Assembly: GCF_000195295.1 (NCBI RefSeq) | Contig: NC_015388.1 | Coordinates: forward strand, 2,666,001 to 2,730,000 | Direction of reading: 5' to 3' | DNA from: Desulfobacca acetoxidans DSM 11109 | Lineage (GTDB): Bacteria; Desulfobacterota; Desulfobaccia; Desulfobaccales; Desulfobaccaceae | Length of the DNA stretch: 64,000 nucleotides | Part shown: positions 18,638-28,172 of the stretch, piece after piece | How the letters are laid out: the number at the start of each line of letters is the position of its first letter | Position numbering within the stretch: position 1 is the first letter of the stretch | The notes under the pieces: model-generated | Databases searched by the model: none | Seen by the model: the letters and a program-made list of their open reading frames with translations, nothing else | What the model was told of the DNA's origin: nothing | Made by a program: the position numbers and the translations under genes

Positions 18638-21600
18638 ATGAAGGAATTTCTTGATCTGGGCATGGATATCGGCTCAGTGAGCATCAATACGGTAGTTCTC
18701 AATCGCCGGGACGAGGTAGTCTTCGAAGACTACCGGCGGACCCACGGGGAGCCGTTGCCGACCGCCCTCGCAATCCTGAGGGAACTGCAGGTAAGATTTG
18801 CCGGGGCCATCTGGCGCCTGGCGGCCTTTACCGGCATCGGCGGTAAGATGCTGGCGGAGGCCTTGAGGAGCCCTTTTATCAACGAGGTCATCGCACAGGC
18901 CCGCGGCGCTTTCTTTTTTTTGCCGCAAGCTCGCACAATTATCGATATGGGTGGCGAGGACGCCAAACTCATCCTCCTGGACCAGGATGAGCAGGGCGGC
19001 CTGGTCATCCAAGACTTCGCCATGAATACCATGTGCGCTGCTGGCACCGGTTCTTTCTTGGATCAACAATCCCACCGATTAGGTTACGGCATCGAAGATT
19101 TCAGTCGCCTGGCCCTAAAATCCACCACTCCGCCGAGAATTGCCGGTCGCTGCAGCGTTTTTGCCAAAACCGATATGATCCACCTGCAACAGGGCGCCAC
19201 GCCGGACTATGAGATCATTGCCGGCCTCTGTCTGGCCATGGCTCGCAATCTTAAGAGCAACATCGCCAAAGGCAAGACCATCCGTAAACCGGTCGTCTTT
19301 CAAGGCGGTGTGGCTCATAATCTTGGCGTTCGCCAGGCCTTCCGGCAGGTGTTTGAACTAGATGAGGGCGATCTGATCATCCCGCCTTACTTCTGTTCCT
19401 TGGGGGCGGTCGGAGCCGTACTGGTGGGCCGGGAAAATCCCTCTCCCGATTTCGAACTCAACCTGGGCGAATTAGCAGCGTATTTGCAGCGGTCCGATCG
19501 CCAGCAGCGCCATCTTACCCCGTTGTCCGAACCCGAACCCTTAACCCCGGACCACTATCGGGTGGTGGAGTTGCCCCCCCAAACCGCGGCCGAAGGATAT
19601 CTAGGCATCGACGTCGGCTCCATCAGCACCAATATCGTGGTGATCGACGCCGAAATGCAGGTTCTGGCCCGAGAATACCTCATGACCGCAGGACGGCCGC
19701 TCGAGGCGGTAACAGAAGGTATGAGGCGCATCGGCAAGAGCCTAGGGGACCGGCTGAAAATTTTGGGGGCCGCCACTACCGGTTCCGGCCGCTATCTCAC
19801 GGCGGATTTCATCGGGGCCGATCTGGTGCGCAACGAAATCACCGCCCAGGCAACCGCCGCCGCGGCCATTAACCCCCAGGTGGACACTATCTTTGAAATC
19901 GGCGGCCAGGATTCCAAATTCATCAGTCTGGAGCATGGCGCTATCGTCGACTTTATGATGAACAAGGTCTGCGCCGCCGGAACCGGTTCCTTCCTGGAAG
20001 AACAGGCGGAAAAATTAGGCATCGCCATTAAAGAGGAGTTCGGCCGCCTGGCTCTGGCAAGTACCAAACCGGTCCCTTTGGGAGAGCGCTGTACTGTCTT
20101 CATGGAATCCGACCTGGTGCATCATCAGCAGCAGGGCGCCGCCAAAGAAGACCTGGTGGCCGGACTGGCCTACTCTATCGTCCAAAATTATCTCAACAAA
20201 GTGAAGGAAGAGCGCCGGGTGGGCAACGTCATCTTCTACCAGGGCGCCACTGCGGCCAACCGTGGCATTGTGGCTGCCTTTGAGGCGGTCCTCGGTAAGA
20301 AGATCATCGTACCGCCCCATCACGATGTCACCGGCGCCATCGGCGCCGCCATCCTGGCCAAACGCGAGCGGACCTGGGAAACCTCCCGTTTCAAAGGATT
20401 TGACCTCGTCAACCGCGAGTATTCCATCTCCTCCTTTGAGTGCCAGGGCTGCCCCAACACCTGTGAGATCAGGCAGGTGAAGATCGTTGGCGAGAAACCC
20501 CTTTTTTACGGCGGCCGCTGCGAGAAATACGAAGTCAGCCGCGCTCAGCAGACTTACGACCTACCGGATCTGTTCCGGGAGCGGGATGATTGGCTCTACG
20601 GGGAAGAGCCCCCCCAGGCGGGTCGGCGCGGTCTGATCGGCCTCCCCCGGGCAATGTTCTTTCAGGAATTGATGCCCTTTTTCCGGACTTTCTTTGAGTC
20701 CTTGGGATTTGGCGTGATGTATTCCCCCAAGACCAATAAAGCCGTCATCCGTCGGGGGGTCGAATGCATGGCGGCGGAAACCTGCTTCCCGGTGAAAGTA
20801 GCCCACGGCCATATCTTGGACCTGTTAGAGTCCGGGATCGACCAGATCTTCCTGCCGAGCATTATCGACCTGCAGCACCCAAACCCGACCGTCGCCCAGG
20901 GATTGGTCTGTCCCCTGGCGCAGACCCTGGCCTACACCGTACCGGCGACGATCAATTTTTCAGCTTACCAAGCCAGACTTCTCGCCCCCGTAATCTACTT
21001 CGGCCGCGGACCTCAGGCGCTCCGCCATTCCTTGCGGTCTTTAGGTAGACAGTTGGGCGTTTCCTCCCATTCTGTTGACCGGGCCTGGCGCGCCGCCGAA
21101 GCCGCGCAGATGGCCTTCTATCAACGTCTACAGGCTCGCGGCCGGGAAATCCTGGCAACCCTGAATCCGGAAAACCGGGCTATGGTGATCGTCAGCCGGC
21201 CTTACAACGGTTTTGACTGCGGCGTAAACCTCAATCTACCCCGCAAACTCCGTCAGTTGGGCGTATTAGCCATTCCCATGGATTTCCTCCCCCTGGACGA
21301 ATCCGGCCACCCGGAGGAAATCAAGGAGATGTACTGGCGCTTTGGCCAGAAAATCCTGGCGGCGGCAGACATTATCCGAAAAGACCCGCAGCTTTACGCC
21401 GTCTATGTCACCAACTTCAGTTGCGGCCCGGACTCCTTTATCCAACACTTTTTCAAAGACAAAATGCAGGGGAAACCTTATCTGGAGATCGAAATCGACG
21501 AGCATTCCGCTGACGTCGGGGCGATCACCCGCCTCGAGGCCTTCCTGGACAGCCTCAAAAATGTCTCGCCGCTGCCCCGAGAACTGCCGATGGGTCCGCC

Positions 21601-22813
21601 CAGTATCAGAATCCCCAGCGTTACCAAACGGAAGGTCTATGTCCCGCCGATGACCGATCATGCCCTGGCCCTGGTGGCTGCGTTCGAGGCGTGCGGCATG
21701 GAGGCCGAACTGCTGCCGCCGTCGGATGAAGAAACCCTGCTGTGCGGCCGCCGCCTGACCTCCGGGAAGGAGTGCTATCCCCTAATCCTGACCACCGGCG
21801 ATATGGCGAAAATGACCCGGCGGGCTGATTTCGACCCGGATCGCAGCGCCTTCTTCATGCCCGGCGGGGATGGTCCCTGCCGCTTCGGCCAATATAACAG
21901 GCTGCAGCGCATGATCTTGAACGACCTGGGGTTCCCCCAGACCCCCATCGTTTCCCCCAATCAGACGGAAACGTTTTATCAGGAACTCGGCATGGTGGGT
22001 GATGACTTCTCCCGGATAGCCTGGCAGGGTGTGGTCGCTATCGACCTGCTGGAGAAAAAAGTGCGGGAAATCCGACCTTACGAACGGTACGCCGGGGAGG
22101 CGGATGCGGTCTATGCCCAATCATTACAAAAAGTTTACCAAACCCTGCGCCACCGGGGTAATCTGCCGGCCATATTAGGCCAGATCAAACAGTCCTTCAA
22201 CAACATCTCGCGCAACGGCCTGAGAAGTAAGCCGGTGGTGGGGGTAGTGGGCGAAATCTACACCCGCGCCAATACCTTCGCCAACGAAGACACTGTCAGG
22301 GAAATCGAAGCCCTGGGCGGCGAAGTCTGGATGGCCCCCATCAGCGAATGGCTCCTGTACGTCAACTTCACGGCTAAACGCCGGGCCTGGCAGACGCGCC
22401 AATGGAAGCATTTTTTGCAGGTCTACCTGACCGAACGGGTACAACAGAAAGACGAACACCGGTTGGCAGAGGTTTTTCGAGGCAGCCTCAAAAATCTCTC
22501 GGAACCGCCCATCGCCGATCTCATCGCCAATGCCAAAGACTATCTGGATTCTTCCTTCGAAGGCGAAGGCATCCTGAGCATCGGCAAGTCCAAGGATTTT
22601 ATCCGCAAGGGGGTCAGCGGTCTGGTGAATATCATGCCCTTCACCTGTATGCCCGGCACGGTGGTTAATGCCTTATTCAAACGTTTCCGGGAGGAACATG
22701 ACAACATCCCCTTTCTAAACCTGGCCTACGACGGCCAGGAGCAGACCAATACCCGCACCCGCATGGAGGCCTTTATGTATCAGGTCCGCCAATATCAGGA
22801 ACTTCACCGTTAG
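18638..22813 (+). CDS. Fused acyl-CoA dehydratase activase (double BadF/HgdC ASKHA, DUF2229, HgdB-like)
   Basis: A 1391-residue protein. Two ASKHA ATPase modules lie in tandem: Asp-Ile-Gly-Ser-Val-Ser with Cys-Ala-Ala-Gly-Thr-Gly-Ser-Phe (first), and Gly-Ile-Asp-Val-Gly-Ser-Ile-Ser (about 322) with a second Cys-Ala-Ala-Gly-Thr-Gly-Ser-Phe. Next come a Cys-x2-Cys-x3-Cys segment (about 605), the DUF2229 region (Met-Ala-Ala-Glu-Thr-Cys-Phe-Pro) and a C-terminal part resembling the HgdB dehydratase subunit (Ile-Met-Pro-Phe-Thr-Cys-Met-Pro-Gly-Thr). By family it should couple ATP hydrolysis to low-potential electron transfer from a [4Fe-4S] centre to a dehydratase or reductase partner, none of which is adjacent. 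A membrane-protein gene follows 15 bases later. Confidence 0.88.
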   Translation: MKEFLDLGMDIGSVSINTVVLNRRDEVVFEDYRRTHGEPLPTALAILRELQVRFAGAIWRLAAFTGIGGKMLAEALRSPFINEVIAQARGAFFFLPQARTIIDMGGEDAKLILLDQDEQGGLVIQDFAMNTMCAAGTGSFLDQQSHRLGYGIEDFSRLALKSTTPPRIAGRCSVFAKTDMIHLQQGATPDYEIIAGLCLAMARNLKSNIAKGKTIRKPVVFQGGVAHNLGVRQAFRQVFELDEGDLIIPPYFCSLGAVGAVLVGRENPSPDFELNLGELAAYLQRSDRQQRHLTPLSEPEPLTPDHYRVVELPPQTAAEGYLGIDVGSISTNIVVIDAEMQVLAREYLMTAGRPLEAVTEGMRRIGKSLGDRLKILGAATTGSGRYLTADFIGADLVRNEITAQATAAAAINPQVDTIFEIGGQDSKFISLEHGAIVDFMMNKVCAAGTGSFLEEQAEKLGIAIKEEFGRLALASTKPVPLGERCTVFMESDLVHHQQQGAAKEDLVAGLAYSIVQNYLNKVKEERRVGNVIFYQGATAANRGIVAAFEAVLGKKIIVPPHHDVTGAIGAAILAKRERTWETSRFKGFDLVNREYSISSFECQGCPNTCEIRQVKIVGEKPLFYGGRCEKYEVSRAQQTYDLPDLFRERDDWLYGEEPPQAGRRGLIGLPRAMFFQELMPFFRTFFESLGFGVMYSPKTNKAVIRRGVECMAAETCFPVKVAHGHILDLLESGIDQIFLPSIIDLQHPNPTVAQGLVCPLAQTLAYTVPATINFSAYQARLLAPVIYFGRGPQALRHSLRSLGRQLGVSSHSVDRAWRAAEAAQMAFYQRLQARGREILATLNPENRAMVIVSRPYNGFDCGVNLNLPRKLRQLGVLAIPMDFLPLDESGHPEEIKEMYWRFGQKILAAADIIRKDPQLYAVYVTNFSCGPDSFIQHFFKDKMQGKPYLEIEIDEHSADVGAITRLEAFLDSLKNVSPLPRELPMGPPSIRIPSVTKRKVYVPPMTDHALALVAAFEACGMEAELLPPSDEETLLCGRRLTSGKECYPLILTTGDMAKMTRRADFDPDRSAFFMPGGDGPCRFGQYNRLQRMILNDLGFPQTPIVSPNQTETFYQELGMVGDDFSRIAWQGVVAIDLLEKKVREIRPYERYAGEADAVYAQSLQKVYQTLRHRGNLPAILGQIKQSFNNISRNGLRSKPVVGVVGEIYTRANTFANEDTVREIEALGGEVWMAPISEWLLYVNFTAKRRAWQTRQWKHFLQVYLTERVQQKDEHRLAEVFRGSLKNLSEPPIADLIANAKDYLDSSFEGEGILSIGKSKDFIRKGVSGLVNIMPFTCMPGTVVNALFKRFREEHDNIPFLNLAYDGQEQTNTRTRMEAFMYQVRQYQELHR

Positions 22814-22828
22814 AAAGGAGAGACCAGC

Positions 22829-23467
22829 ATGGCCGAGGGCGAATTAATCAATCTTACCGAAGCGATGCCAGCCGATTATCAGATTAAACCTGGTTTTTAC
22901 CTGAAATCCGGTTGGGAACTGCTCAAAAAGAATTTTCTCGGCTATATCGGCTTCAGCCTGGTGGCCTTATTTCTACAACTGGCCCTCAATTCTCAACCGG
23001 CTATCGGACAGCTGGTTTCCTTTGTGATCAGCGGCGCCCTCTGGGCCGGTCTGGTTATCGTCAGCCTGAAAATGATCCAGGAACAACCCACTCAGGTTAA
23101 CGACTTTACTGCCGGCTTCAAGTATTTCCTGCCGCTGTTACTCTACAGCGTTGTCTCCTCAGTTTTTATCACCGCCGGTCTGATCCTGCTGATCCTGCCG
23201 GGCCTCTATCTGGTCGTAGGCTACATCTTCACCACCTGGCTGATAATTGACCGCCGGCTGGACTTCTGGCCGGCCATGGAGATAAGCCGCAAGACGGTCC
23301 ATAAACATTGGTTCGAGGTCTTTACTTTTGCCCTCCTGCTCCTGCTCATCAACCTGGGAGGCATGTTATGTCTGGGCCTGGGACTGTTGGTAACGGTACC
23401 CTGGACCATCTGCACCCTCACGGTTGCCTATCAGGACGTTTTTGGCATCCGCTCTCCCTCGTATTAG
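22829..23467 (+). CDS. Integral membrane protein, unknown function
   Basis: 212 residues with a polar N-terminus, then five or six hydrophobic segments (about 36-52, 58-76, 100-125, 130-148, 166-200). The pattern Gly-Trp-Glu-Leu-Leu-Lys-Lys-Asn-Phe and Leu-Pro-Gly-Leu-Tyr-Leu-x-Val-Gly-Tyr resembles DUF975-like/glycerophosphodiester phosphodiesterase membrane-domain proteins. AAAGGAGAG lies just before the ATG. Spacing of 15 bases to the CoA activase suggests co-transcription, but no functional link is evident. Confidence 0.7.
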   Translation: MAEGELINLTEAMPADYQIKPGFYLKSGWELLKKNFLGYIGFSLVALFLQLALNSQPAIGQLVSFVISGALWAGLVIVSLKMIQEQPTQVNDFTAGFKYFLPLLLYSVVSSVFITAGLILLILPGLYLVVGYIFTTWLIIDRRLDFWPAMEISRKTVHKHWFEVFTFALLLLLINLGGMLCLGLGLLVTVPWTICTLTVAYQDVFGIRSPSY

Positions 23468-23493
23468 CTTCGGAGATTTCCGGCTTCGAGTTT

Positions 23494-23679
23494 CGTAATA
23501 CTTCAGCTATCTGAGATAATAGATCAGGAGCATGGTTGGCGGTGCCCACTCTACAGCACCAAAGCATCGACAGACCCATCTGTTGAATTGGGTAACTGAG
23601 GTGGTGCAGCCGCGACAGCACCCTACAGCACTAAAGCATTGACAGACCCGTCTGTAGGGGCGAATCTTGTATTCGCCCC
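23494..23679 (+). repeat. M2-type repeat element with internal duplication
   Basis: Starts CGTAATACTTCAGCTATCTG like the copies at 15163 and 45272. The CCTACAGCAC...AAAGCAT(C/T)GACAGACCC segment occurs twice (about 23550-23580 and 23620-23652), so the unit has an internal duplication. It ends with the core palindrome GTAGGGGCGAATCTTGTATT plus CGCCCC at 23654-23679. Confidence 0.7.
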
Positions 23680-23761
23680 AAGCAACTCTCGCCCCCGGGC
23701 CGGAAAAAGGACTTTCCCGATGGAAACGAGCAGGCAGGATCTCTTCGCGCCACTCTGAAAC

Positions 23762-24739
23762 CTAGTAAAAACTATATCCCAATGAGAGGAGCGGCGTGAT
23801 GGCCCGATAAGATTTTTTCCCCCAGGCGTCGATTCCCACCCCCAGATCCAACGAGAATCTGTCTGTAGCCATAAAACCGATCCCGGGTTGAACGGTGATA
23901 AGAGCCGTATAGGGAGCTTGGGCCTGGCCGCCAAAGATCCTGCCGGAAAGATTGCCGACGTCCCAGTAGCTGTTGACTTCCAATTTTGCGAACCATTTAG
24001 CGGTCAGGGCGTAATCTATCGCCAGGTTGACGGTGAGATAATCTCGGGGATGATAGAGGTAGTTAAATGGATCCTGACCACTTTCAGTATCTTCATAGTC
24101 ATACGCGGTCTGCACACTGTACCAGAGGTTGGCATACAGATAAACGGGTTTGAGGGTCTTAAAAAAGTTCAAGCCGCCCGTAAGAACATAGACTCCATCT
24201 CCGATGGCATCGGTCCCCAGGCGCCCCGGATCGAGATTGCGATAACGGCCGGTTGGAAAATCCATGGCAACCAGGCCCGTTATGGTAGGCACCCTATAGC
24301 CTTCTGCCAGTAGTTGATACTTTATGGTAAGATTGACATCATCTAACCCGCCAAACGTGCTCGAGCGCTCCCCACCAGGGCCGGGTTGGTTGACGTCGCC
24401 AGCCCAGTTGTATTCGAAGGGCAAGGTTACGTAGATCTCACAATCCCGGAACAGTCCATAACTGATCTTGAGCTCCATATCTAGGGAGCTATAATCGCCG
24501 CCAGCTGACTGTTGACGCCAGTTGCGGCTAAGTCTGTGGGTGTAGAAAGAGAGGCCGCAATTATATTCGAGACACAACTTATTCGGATGGAGAGGCACGG
24601 CGGTATCAGTGATAATGGGATCGAATCGTGGTGGATGGTCATATCCAACCTCGTTTTTTTCAGTTCCCCCCAACGCCGTCACCGGTAAGACCGCCATAAG
24701 CAGCAGCCAACCCAAAAACGCCGTCACAACTCTCATCAT
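23762..24739 (-). CDS. Outer-membrane beta-barrel protein (phenol MetA-pathway/transporter type)
   Basis: 325 residues with a signal peptide (hydrophobic about 5-20, likely cleavage after Ala-Leu-Gly near residue 24). The rest is made of alternating amphipathic strands and ends in Tyr-Ser-Phe-Tyr, a C-terminal aromatic suitable for BAM insertion. Regions such as Gly-Gly-Leu-Asp-Asp-Val-Asn-Leu-Thr-Ile-Lys-Tyr and Met-Asp-Phe-Pro-Thr-Gly match the putative MetA-pathway-of-phenol-degradation barrel family (PF13557), whose substrates are mostly unknown. It is monocistronic, with repeat DNA on both sides. Confidence 0.75.
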   Translation of the reverse strand: MMRVVTAFLGWLLLMAVLPVTALGGTEKNEVGYDHPPRFDPIITDTAVPLHPNKLCLEYNCGLSFYTHRLSRNWRQQSAGGDYSSLDMELKISYGLFRDCEIYVTLPFEYNWAGDVNQPGPGGERSSTFGGLDDVNLTIKYQLLAEGYRVPTITGLVAMDFPTGRYRNLDPGRLGTDAIGDGVYVLTGGLNFFKTLKPVYLYANLWYSVQTAYDYEDTESGQDPFNYLYHPRDYLTVNLAIDYALTAKWFAKLEVNSYWDVGNLSGRIFGGQAQAPYTALITVQPGIGFMATDRFSLDLGVGIDAWGKKSYRAITPLLSLGYSFY

Positions 24740-24825
24740 ACTACCTTACGCTTTGCCAGGCGGGAGGCGCTTTCCTTTCCCTCCCGGCCTGATCACGGTT
24801 TTTACGGGCCACCGGGCCATTTAAT

Positions 24826-24979
24826 ACTAATTTGATGTCAAATATAGAGTAATTGAAAAACTATCGGTGGCACCGGCGTCCCGCCTGTGCCATATTGAAC
24901 AGGCCGAAAGCCTGTTCCACCTTATTTGATCGACCTTTAAGTCATTTGTTCTAAACTCTAATTTTGATGCTAAATTAGT
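24826..24979. repeat. MITE-like element M1, uninterrupted copy
   Basis: 154 bases bounded by imperfect inverted ends: ACTAATTTGATGTCAAATAT at the left, and the complement of ACTAATTTAGCATCAAAATT at the right. It contains two palindromes, one GGCGTCCCGCC-type and one GAACAGGCCGAAAGCCTGTTC-type. The reverse complement matches 45147-45440 except for a 133-base insertion there. The right end abuts the hypE stop codon (24980-24982). Confidence 0.8.
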
Positions 24980-25978
24980 CTAACAGATACGCGGCAGCAA
25001 CTCTCCGGTTGGCATTTCCAGCAATCGGGCGGCGCCATAGGGCGTACGGCAGTGCACCCGCCCGGCTGGCGCCGGTAGCACCTCCCCGATGAGCTGTGCC
25101 TCCCGGCCATAACGGCAGTCCCGCACTATTCCCAGGGCGCGGTTCGCATCCGAGGCCGCCACGATAACCACCATCTTTCCTTCATTGGCCACGGCAAAGG
25201 GATCAAAGCCGAGAACCTCGCAGGCCGCAGCCACCTCCGGACGCACCGGCACCCGCGACTCTTCGATCTCAATGGCGACCTGCGACTGCCGGGCAATTTC
25301 GTTGAGCGTCGCCGCTATCCCCCCTCGGGTGGGATCGCGTAAGGCATGCACCTCCACCTCAGCCTCGAGCAGACGCAGGACAATCTCAGTGAGGGGCGCC
25401 ACGTCGCTGCGAATATTGTCGCTTCCCAACAGGTTCTCGCGGGCCAACATCACGGCAATACCGTGGTCGCCCAATGAGCCGGTCACTATGATCTTATCTC
25501 CCGGTTTGGCCGCGGCGCCGGACAACCCCGGTCGAAGCACCGCGCCTAAACCGGTAGTAGTAATAAAGACCGCATCGGCGGCGCGGCGCGGCGCCACCTT
25601 GGTGTCTCCGGTAACAATGTTTACTTCGGCCTCGGCCGCAGTCTGGTGCATGGAATCGGTAATGGCCTGCAAGCTTTCCAGTGGAAAGCCCTCTTCCAGG
25701 ATAAAGGCGGCGGCCAGGACCGCTGGTCTGGCCCCGGCGGTGAGCAGGTCATTCACCGTCCCCGCTACTGCCAGCCGCCCGATATCCCCCCCTGGAAAAA
25801 AGATAGGGGAGACCACATACGCGTCCGTGGTTAAAGCCAGATTGCCGCCCGCGAGTTCTATGATGGCGCTATCGTCCCGGCTGACCCCGGAGGGACCGTA
25901 GCTGCGCTGGAAAACCTGCTCAATAAGGGCAAACATCTCCTGCCCCCCCGCCCCATGACTGAGAAGGATGCGCTTCAT
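24980..25978 (-). CDS. hypE: Hydrogenase maturation protein HypE
   Basis: Dehydrates the carbamoyl group on its own C-terminal cysteine to a thiocyanate, supplying CN ligands for the NiFe centre of hydrogenases. The 332-residue PurM-like protein has Leu-Ser-His-Gly-Ala-Gly-Gly at its start, Thr-Asp-Ala-Tyr-Val-Val near residue 55, Gly-Asp-Thr-Lys-Val and the required terminal Pro-Arg-Ile-Cys. The start at 25978 gives the canonical N-terminus; 16 extra codons upstream (26026) are not conserved. HypA-D, HypF and hydrogenase genes are not in the window. Confidence 0.95.
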   Translation of the reverse strand: MKRILLSHGAGGQEMFALIEQVFQRSYGPSGVSRDDSAIIELAGGNLALTTDAYVVSPIFFPGGDIGRLAVAGTVNDLLTAGARPAVLAAAFILEEGFPLESLQAITDSMHQTAAEAEVNIVTGDTKVAPRRAADAVFITTTGLGAVLRPGLSGAAAKPGDKIIVTGSLGDHGIAVMLARENLLGSDNIRSDVAPLTEIVLRLLEAEVEVHALRDPTRGGIAATLNEIARQSQVAIEIEESRVPVRPEVAAACEVLGFDPFAVANEGKMVVIVAASDANRALGIVRDCRYGREAQLIGEVLPAPAGRVHCRTPYGAARLLEMPTGELLPRIC

Positions 25979-26174
25979 GGCCGGACCTCGCACCTCTGAT
26001 AAATTTCGTCGCCGATGTTGCCCCAATTGGTTATACTCATTATGATATATCTATACGCCAATAAACGTATTATTGGGAAGGAAAATCGGCTTCGATACCA
26101 GGTCTGGCGGCGCTTTCGACGAATTCCAGTCTGCCAAACAGCCTCTTAGACACTAACTTTGGGAGAAAACTCAT

Positions 26175-26987
26175 ATGGTTGACCTCTATAAAGACATGGA
26201 GTCCCCGGAGAAATTACTGTTGGAAAGCACGTTCCGGTTTAACTGTCATTCCGGGCTGTCCTGCTTCAATCAATGCTGCCGGCAACCCACGATAATCCTG
26301 AAACCTTACGACATCCTCCGCCTGCGCCGGCGGCTGGGTATCTCGTCCACTGAATTTTTGGAGCGCTATACCACCAAGACGGTGGAGGGAAAATCCTATC
26401 TGCCTCTCATGCTACTGGATATCGACCGGGAGGGGGGAAAAGGCTGCCCTTTTTTAGGCGAGAATGGCTGTACCGTCTATGACGACCGGCCCGGCGCCTG
26501 CCGACTTTTTCCCATCACCCAGGGGAGCAGCCTGGCGGGAGGCGCGGTCATAGATCACTATTTCTGTAAACGGCTGGATTTCTGCCAGGGATTTAATGAG
26601 AACCGGGAATGGACGGTGGCCCAGTGGAAGGCCGATCAGAACCTTGAACCCTACGACCTTTTGAGCCAGGAATGGCTGGAGATTATTCTGAAACGGGGAG
26701 ATATCAATCCCCCCGCCGACGACGCCCGCGCTCCCGCCCTGTTCTCCATGGTTGCTTATGATATCGATAAATTTCGGCGGTTCGTTTTTGAAACGCCCTT
26801 CCTGAACATCTTTGAGATTCCACCCAATGTGGCGGAGGTGGTGCAAAAGAGTGACGTAGAACTCCTGCGCTTCGGCTACAAGTATCTTAAGATGGCGCTC
26901 CTCATTGAAGACGCCTTACAGATGAAGGAAGAAATGCAGATGATGCCGTTGCCTGCCGATCAACGGTCGTCCCTGTTCTTTTTCTAA
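26175..26987 (+). CDS. YkgJ-family cysteine-cluster protein
   Basis: 270 residues with an N-terminal cysteine set (Cys24, Cys30, Cys34, Cys35 in Cys-Phe-Asn-Gln-Cys-Cys). A second group lies at Gly-Cys-Pro-Phe-Leu-x5-Cys-x-Val-Tyr-x2-Arg-Pro-x2-Cys-Arg-x-Phe-Pro, the signature of the UPF0153/YkgJ zinc- or iron-sulphur-binding family. The C-terminal half is helical and not specific. The family's role is unsettled. GGGAGAAAAC precedes the ATG. The next gene is 27 bases downstream on the same strand. Confidence 0.85.
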   Translation: MVDLYKDMESPEKLLLESTFRFNCHSGLSCFNQCCRQPTIILKPYDILRLRRRLGISSTEFLERYTTKTVEGKSYLPLMLLDIDREGGKGCPFLGENGCTVYDDRPGACRLFPITQGSSLAGGAVIDHYFCKRLDFCQGFNENREWTVAQWKADQNLEPYDLLSQEWLEIILKRGDINPPADDARAPALFSMVAYDIDKFRRFVFETPFLNIFEIPPNVAEVVQKSDVELLRFGYKYLKMALLIEDALQMKEEMQMMPLPADQRSSLFFF

Positions 26988-27014
26988 GTCATCTTCCTTG
27001 AAAGGATCATAACG

Positions 27015-27683
27015 ATGGCCGTACAATTGCCAACCCCGAGACAAGCCGGGTTCGCTCTGCTGGTCGGCCTGATGCTTGCCGCCCTGCTGCCACCCCTAGA
27101 AGTGGCTGCCCAGGAACGGACCCCACCGGTTAACCCAGAGGAGATTACCAAACAATTCTCCACCCTGATGCAGAAACAGACGCTCCCTCCGGAGGCGGCT
27201 AAATCATTTCAGGGGCTCATCGAGATCATGCAAGGAGCCACTCAGGGAAAGGACCCGGAAGCCCTGCGCAGCCGGTCCCGGGAGCTATTCCAGAACCTGG
27301 AGGGTCTGCAACAGAACCGGCAGCTTCCCCCGGAAGCAGCAGAGCTGTTCAAGTCTTTTCAGAAGCTGATGCCCTCGGCAACCGGCTCACCACAAACGCC
27401 TCTCTCTCCCGGCGAGGCGCCGGTTTCACTCGAGGCGCTCACCAAACAGTTCAACGGCCTGATGCAGAACCAGAAGCTTCCACCCGAAGCGGCAGGTTTA
27501 TTCAAGGGAATGTTGGAGCTGATGCAGGGGTTCGCCAGCGGCAAGGACCCCCAGGCCTGGCGGGAGCAGGGACCGGAACTCTTTAAAAACCTGGACGGTA
27601 TGATGAAAAATCAACAACTCCCCCCGGAAGCGGCGGAGATGCTGAAATCCTTTCAGAAGGCAATGCCGTCACCGGAACCATAA
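27015..27683 (+). CDS. Secreted protein with tandem Leu-Pro-Pro-Glu-Ala-Ala repeats
   Basis: 222 residues. A hydrophobic N-terminal segment (about 13-31, ending Val-Ala-Ala-Gln) looks like a signal peptide. The rest is two copies of an about 95-residue unit (about 36-120 and 135-220). Each unit contains two Leu-Pro-Pro-Glu-Ala-Ala motifs, a Leu-Met-Gln-x-Gln/Asn-x-x-Leu helix and Gly-Lys-Asp-Pro, ending in Ser-Phe-Gln-Lys-x-Met-Pro-Ser. Methionine- and glutamine-rich helices suggest an elongated helical periplasmic protein. I do not recognise the family. It may share a transcript with the YkgJ protein (27-base gap). Confidence 0.6.
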   Translation: MAVQLPTPRQAGFALLVGLMLAALLPPLEVAAQERTPPVNPEEITKQFSTLMQKQTLPPEAAKSFQGLIEIMQGATQGKDPEALRSRSRELFQNLEGLQQNRQLPPEAAELFKSFQKLMPSATGSPQTPLSPGEAPVSLEALTKQFNGLMQNQKLPPEAAGLFKGMLELMQGFASGKDPQAWREQGPELFKNLDGMMKNQQLPPEAAEMLKSFQKAMPSPEP

Positions 27684-27736
27684 GGTCTGAATTAACTATC
27701 ATTTTGTCATTGGGGCTGTATGGCGCCATTGATGGC

Positions 27737-27764
27737 TTGACAATTAAATTTAAAGTATTATAAA
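27737..27764 (+). promoter_or_regulatory. Sigma-70-type promoter before the PxxKW gene
   Basis: TTGACA at 27737-27742 and TATAAA at 27759-27764, separated by 16 bases, in an AT-rich region. The predicted transcript would have a leader of about 50 bases. Confidence 0.65.
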
Positions 27765-27820
27765 ATGTACAATTTAGAATAATCGAAAATCTGCAATACC
27801 GGAAAGGGGGACTGATACCC

Positions 27821-28105
27821 ATGGACTGTGTAACGATTAAGGCTGGTCAACCCTGTAATTTTATGACCAAAAAAGGCTGCTCCTTCAATGGCGGCCGGTG
27901 CCATGAGATCATCGATAAATGCGAAGGCTGTGATCGCATCCTGGAAACCGAAAGCGGTCGGTACTGTGCTGCCACGCCTAACCCGGAGGCCAAATGGCGG
28001 ACCGGAACCTGCAATTTGGCCACGCACGTCAAAAACGCCACCAGCGGTGGCAAGACCGTCAAGATCAACCCAATAAAGGCCTCTAAACGGGGTATGCGGC
28101 AGTAA
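27821..28105 (+). CDS. PxxKW-family cysteine-rich protein
   Basis: 94 residues with eight cysteines (Cys3, 12, 20, 27, 34, 37, 49, 64) and the naming motif Pro-Glu-Ala-Lys-Trp near residue 56. The family is typical of sulphate-reducing and related Deltaproteobacteria, and the cysteine spacing suggests metal or Fe-S binding. Function is unknown. GGAAAGGGGG lies about 13 bases before the ATG, and a good promoter lies further upstream. Confidence 0.85.
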   Translation: MDCVTIKAGQPCNFMTKKGCSFNGGRCHEIIDKCEGCDRILETESGRYCAATPNPEAKWRTGTCNLATHVKNATSGGKTVKINPIKASKRGMRQ

Positions 28106-28172
28106 CATTTTACCAACGGGAGCAGCGCGGCGGCTTGAATATCAGCCGACGCGCTGGCTAAGCCGTCTCTTC

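Noticed and set aside
24980-25978. HypE as a sign of a hydrogenase cluster here
   Set aside because: No other hyp gene or hydrogenase subunit is visible in the neighbourhood, so no local system can be claimed.
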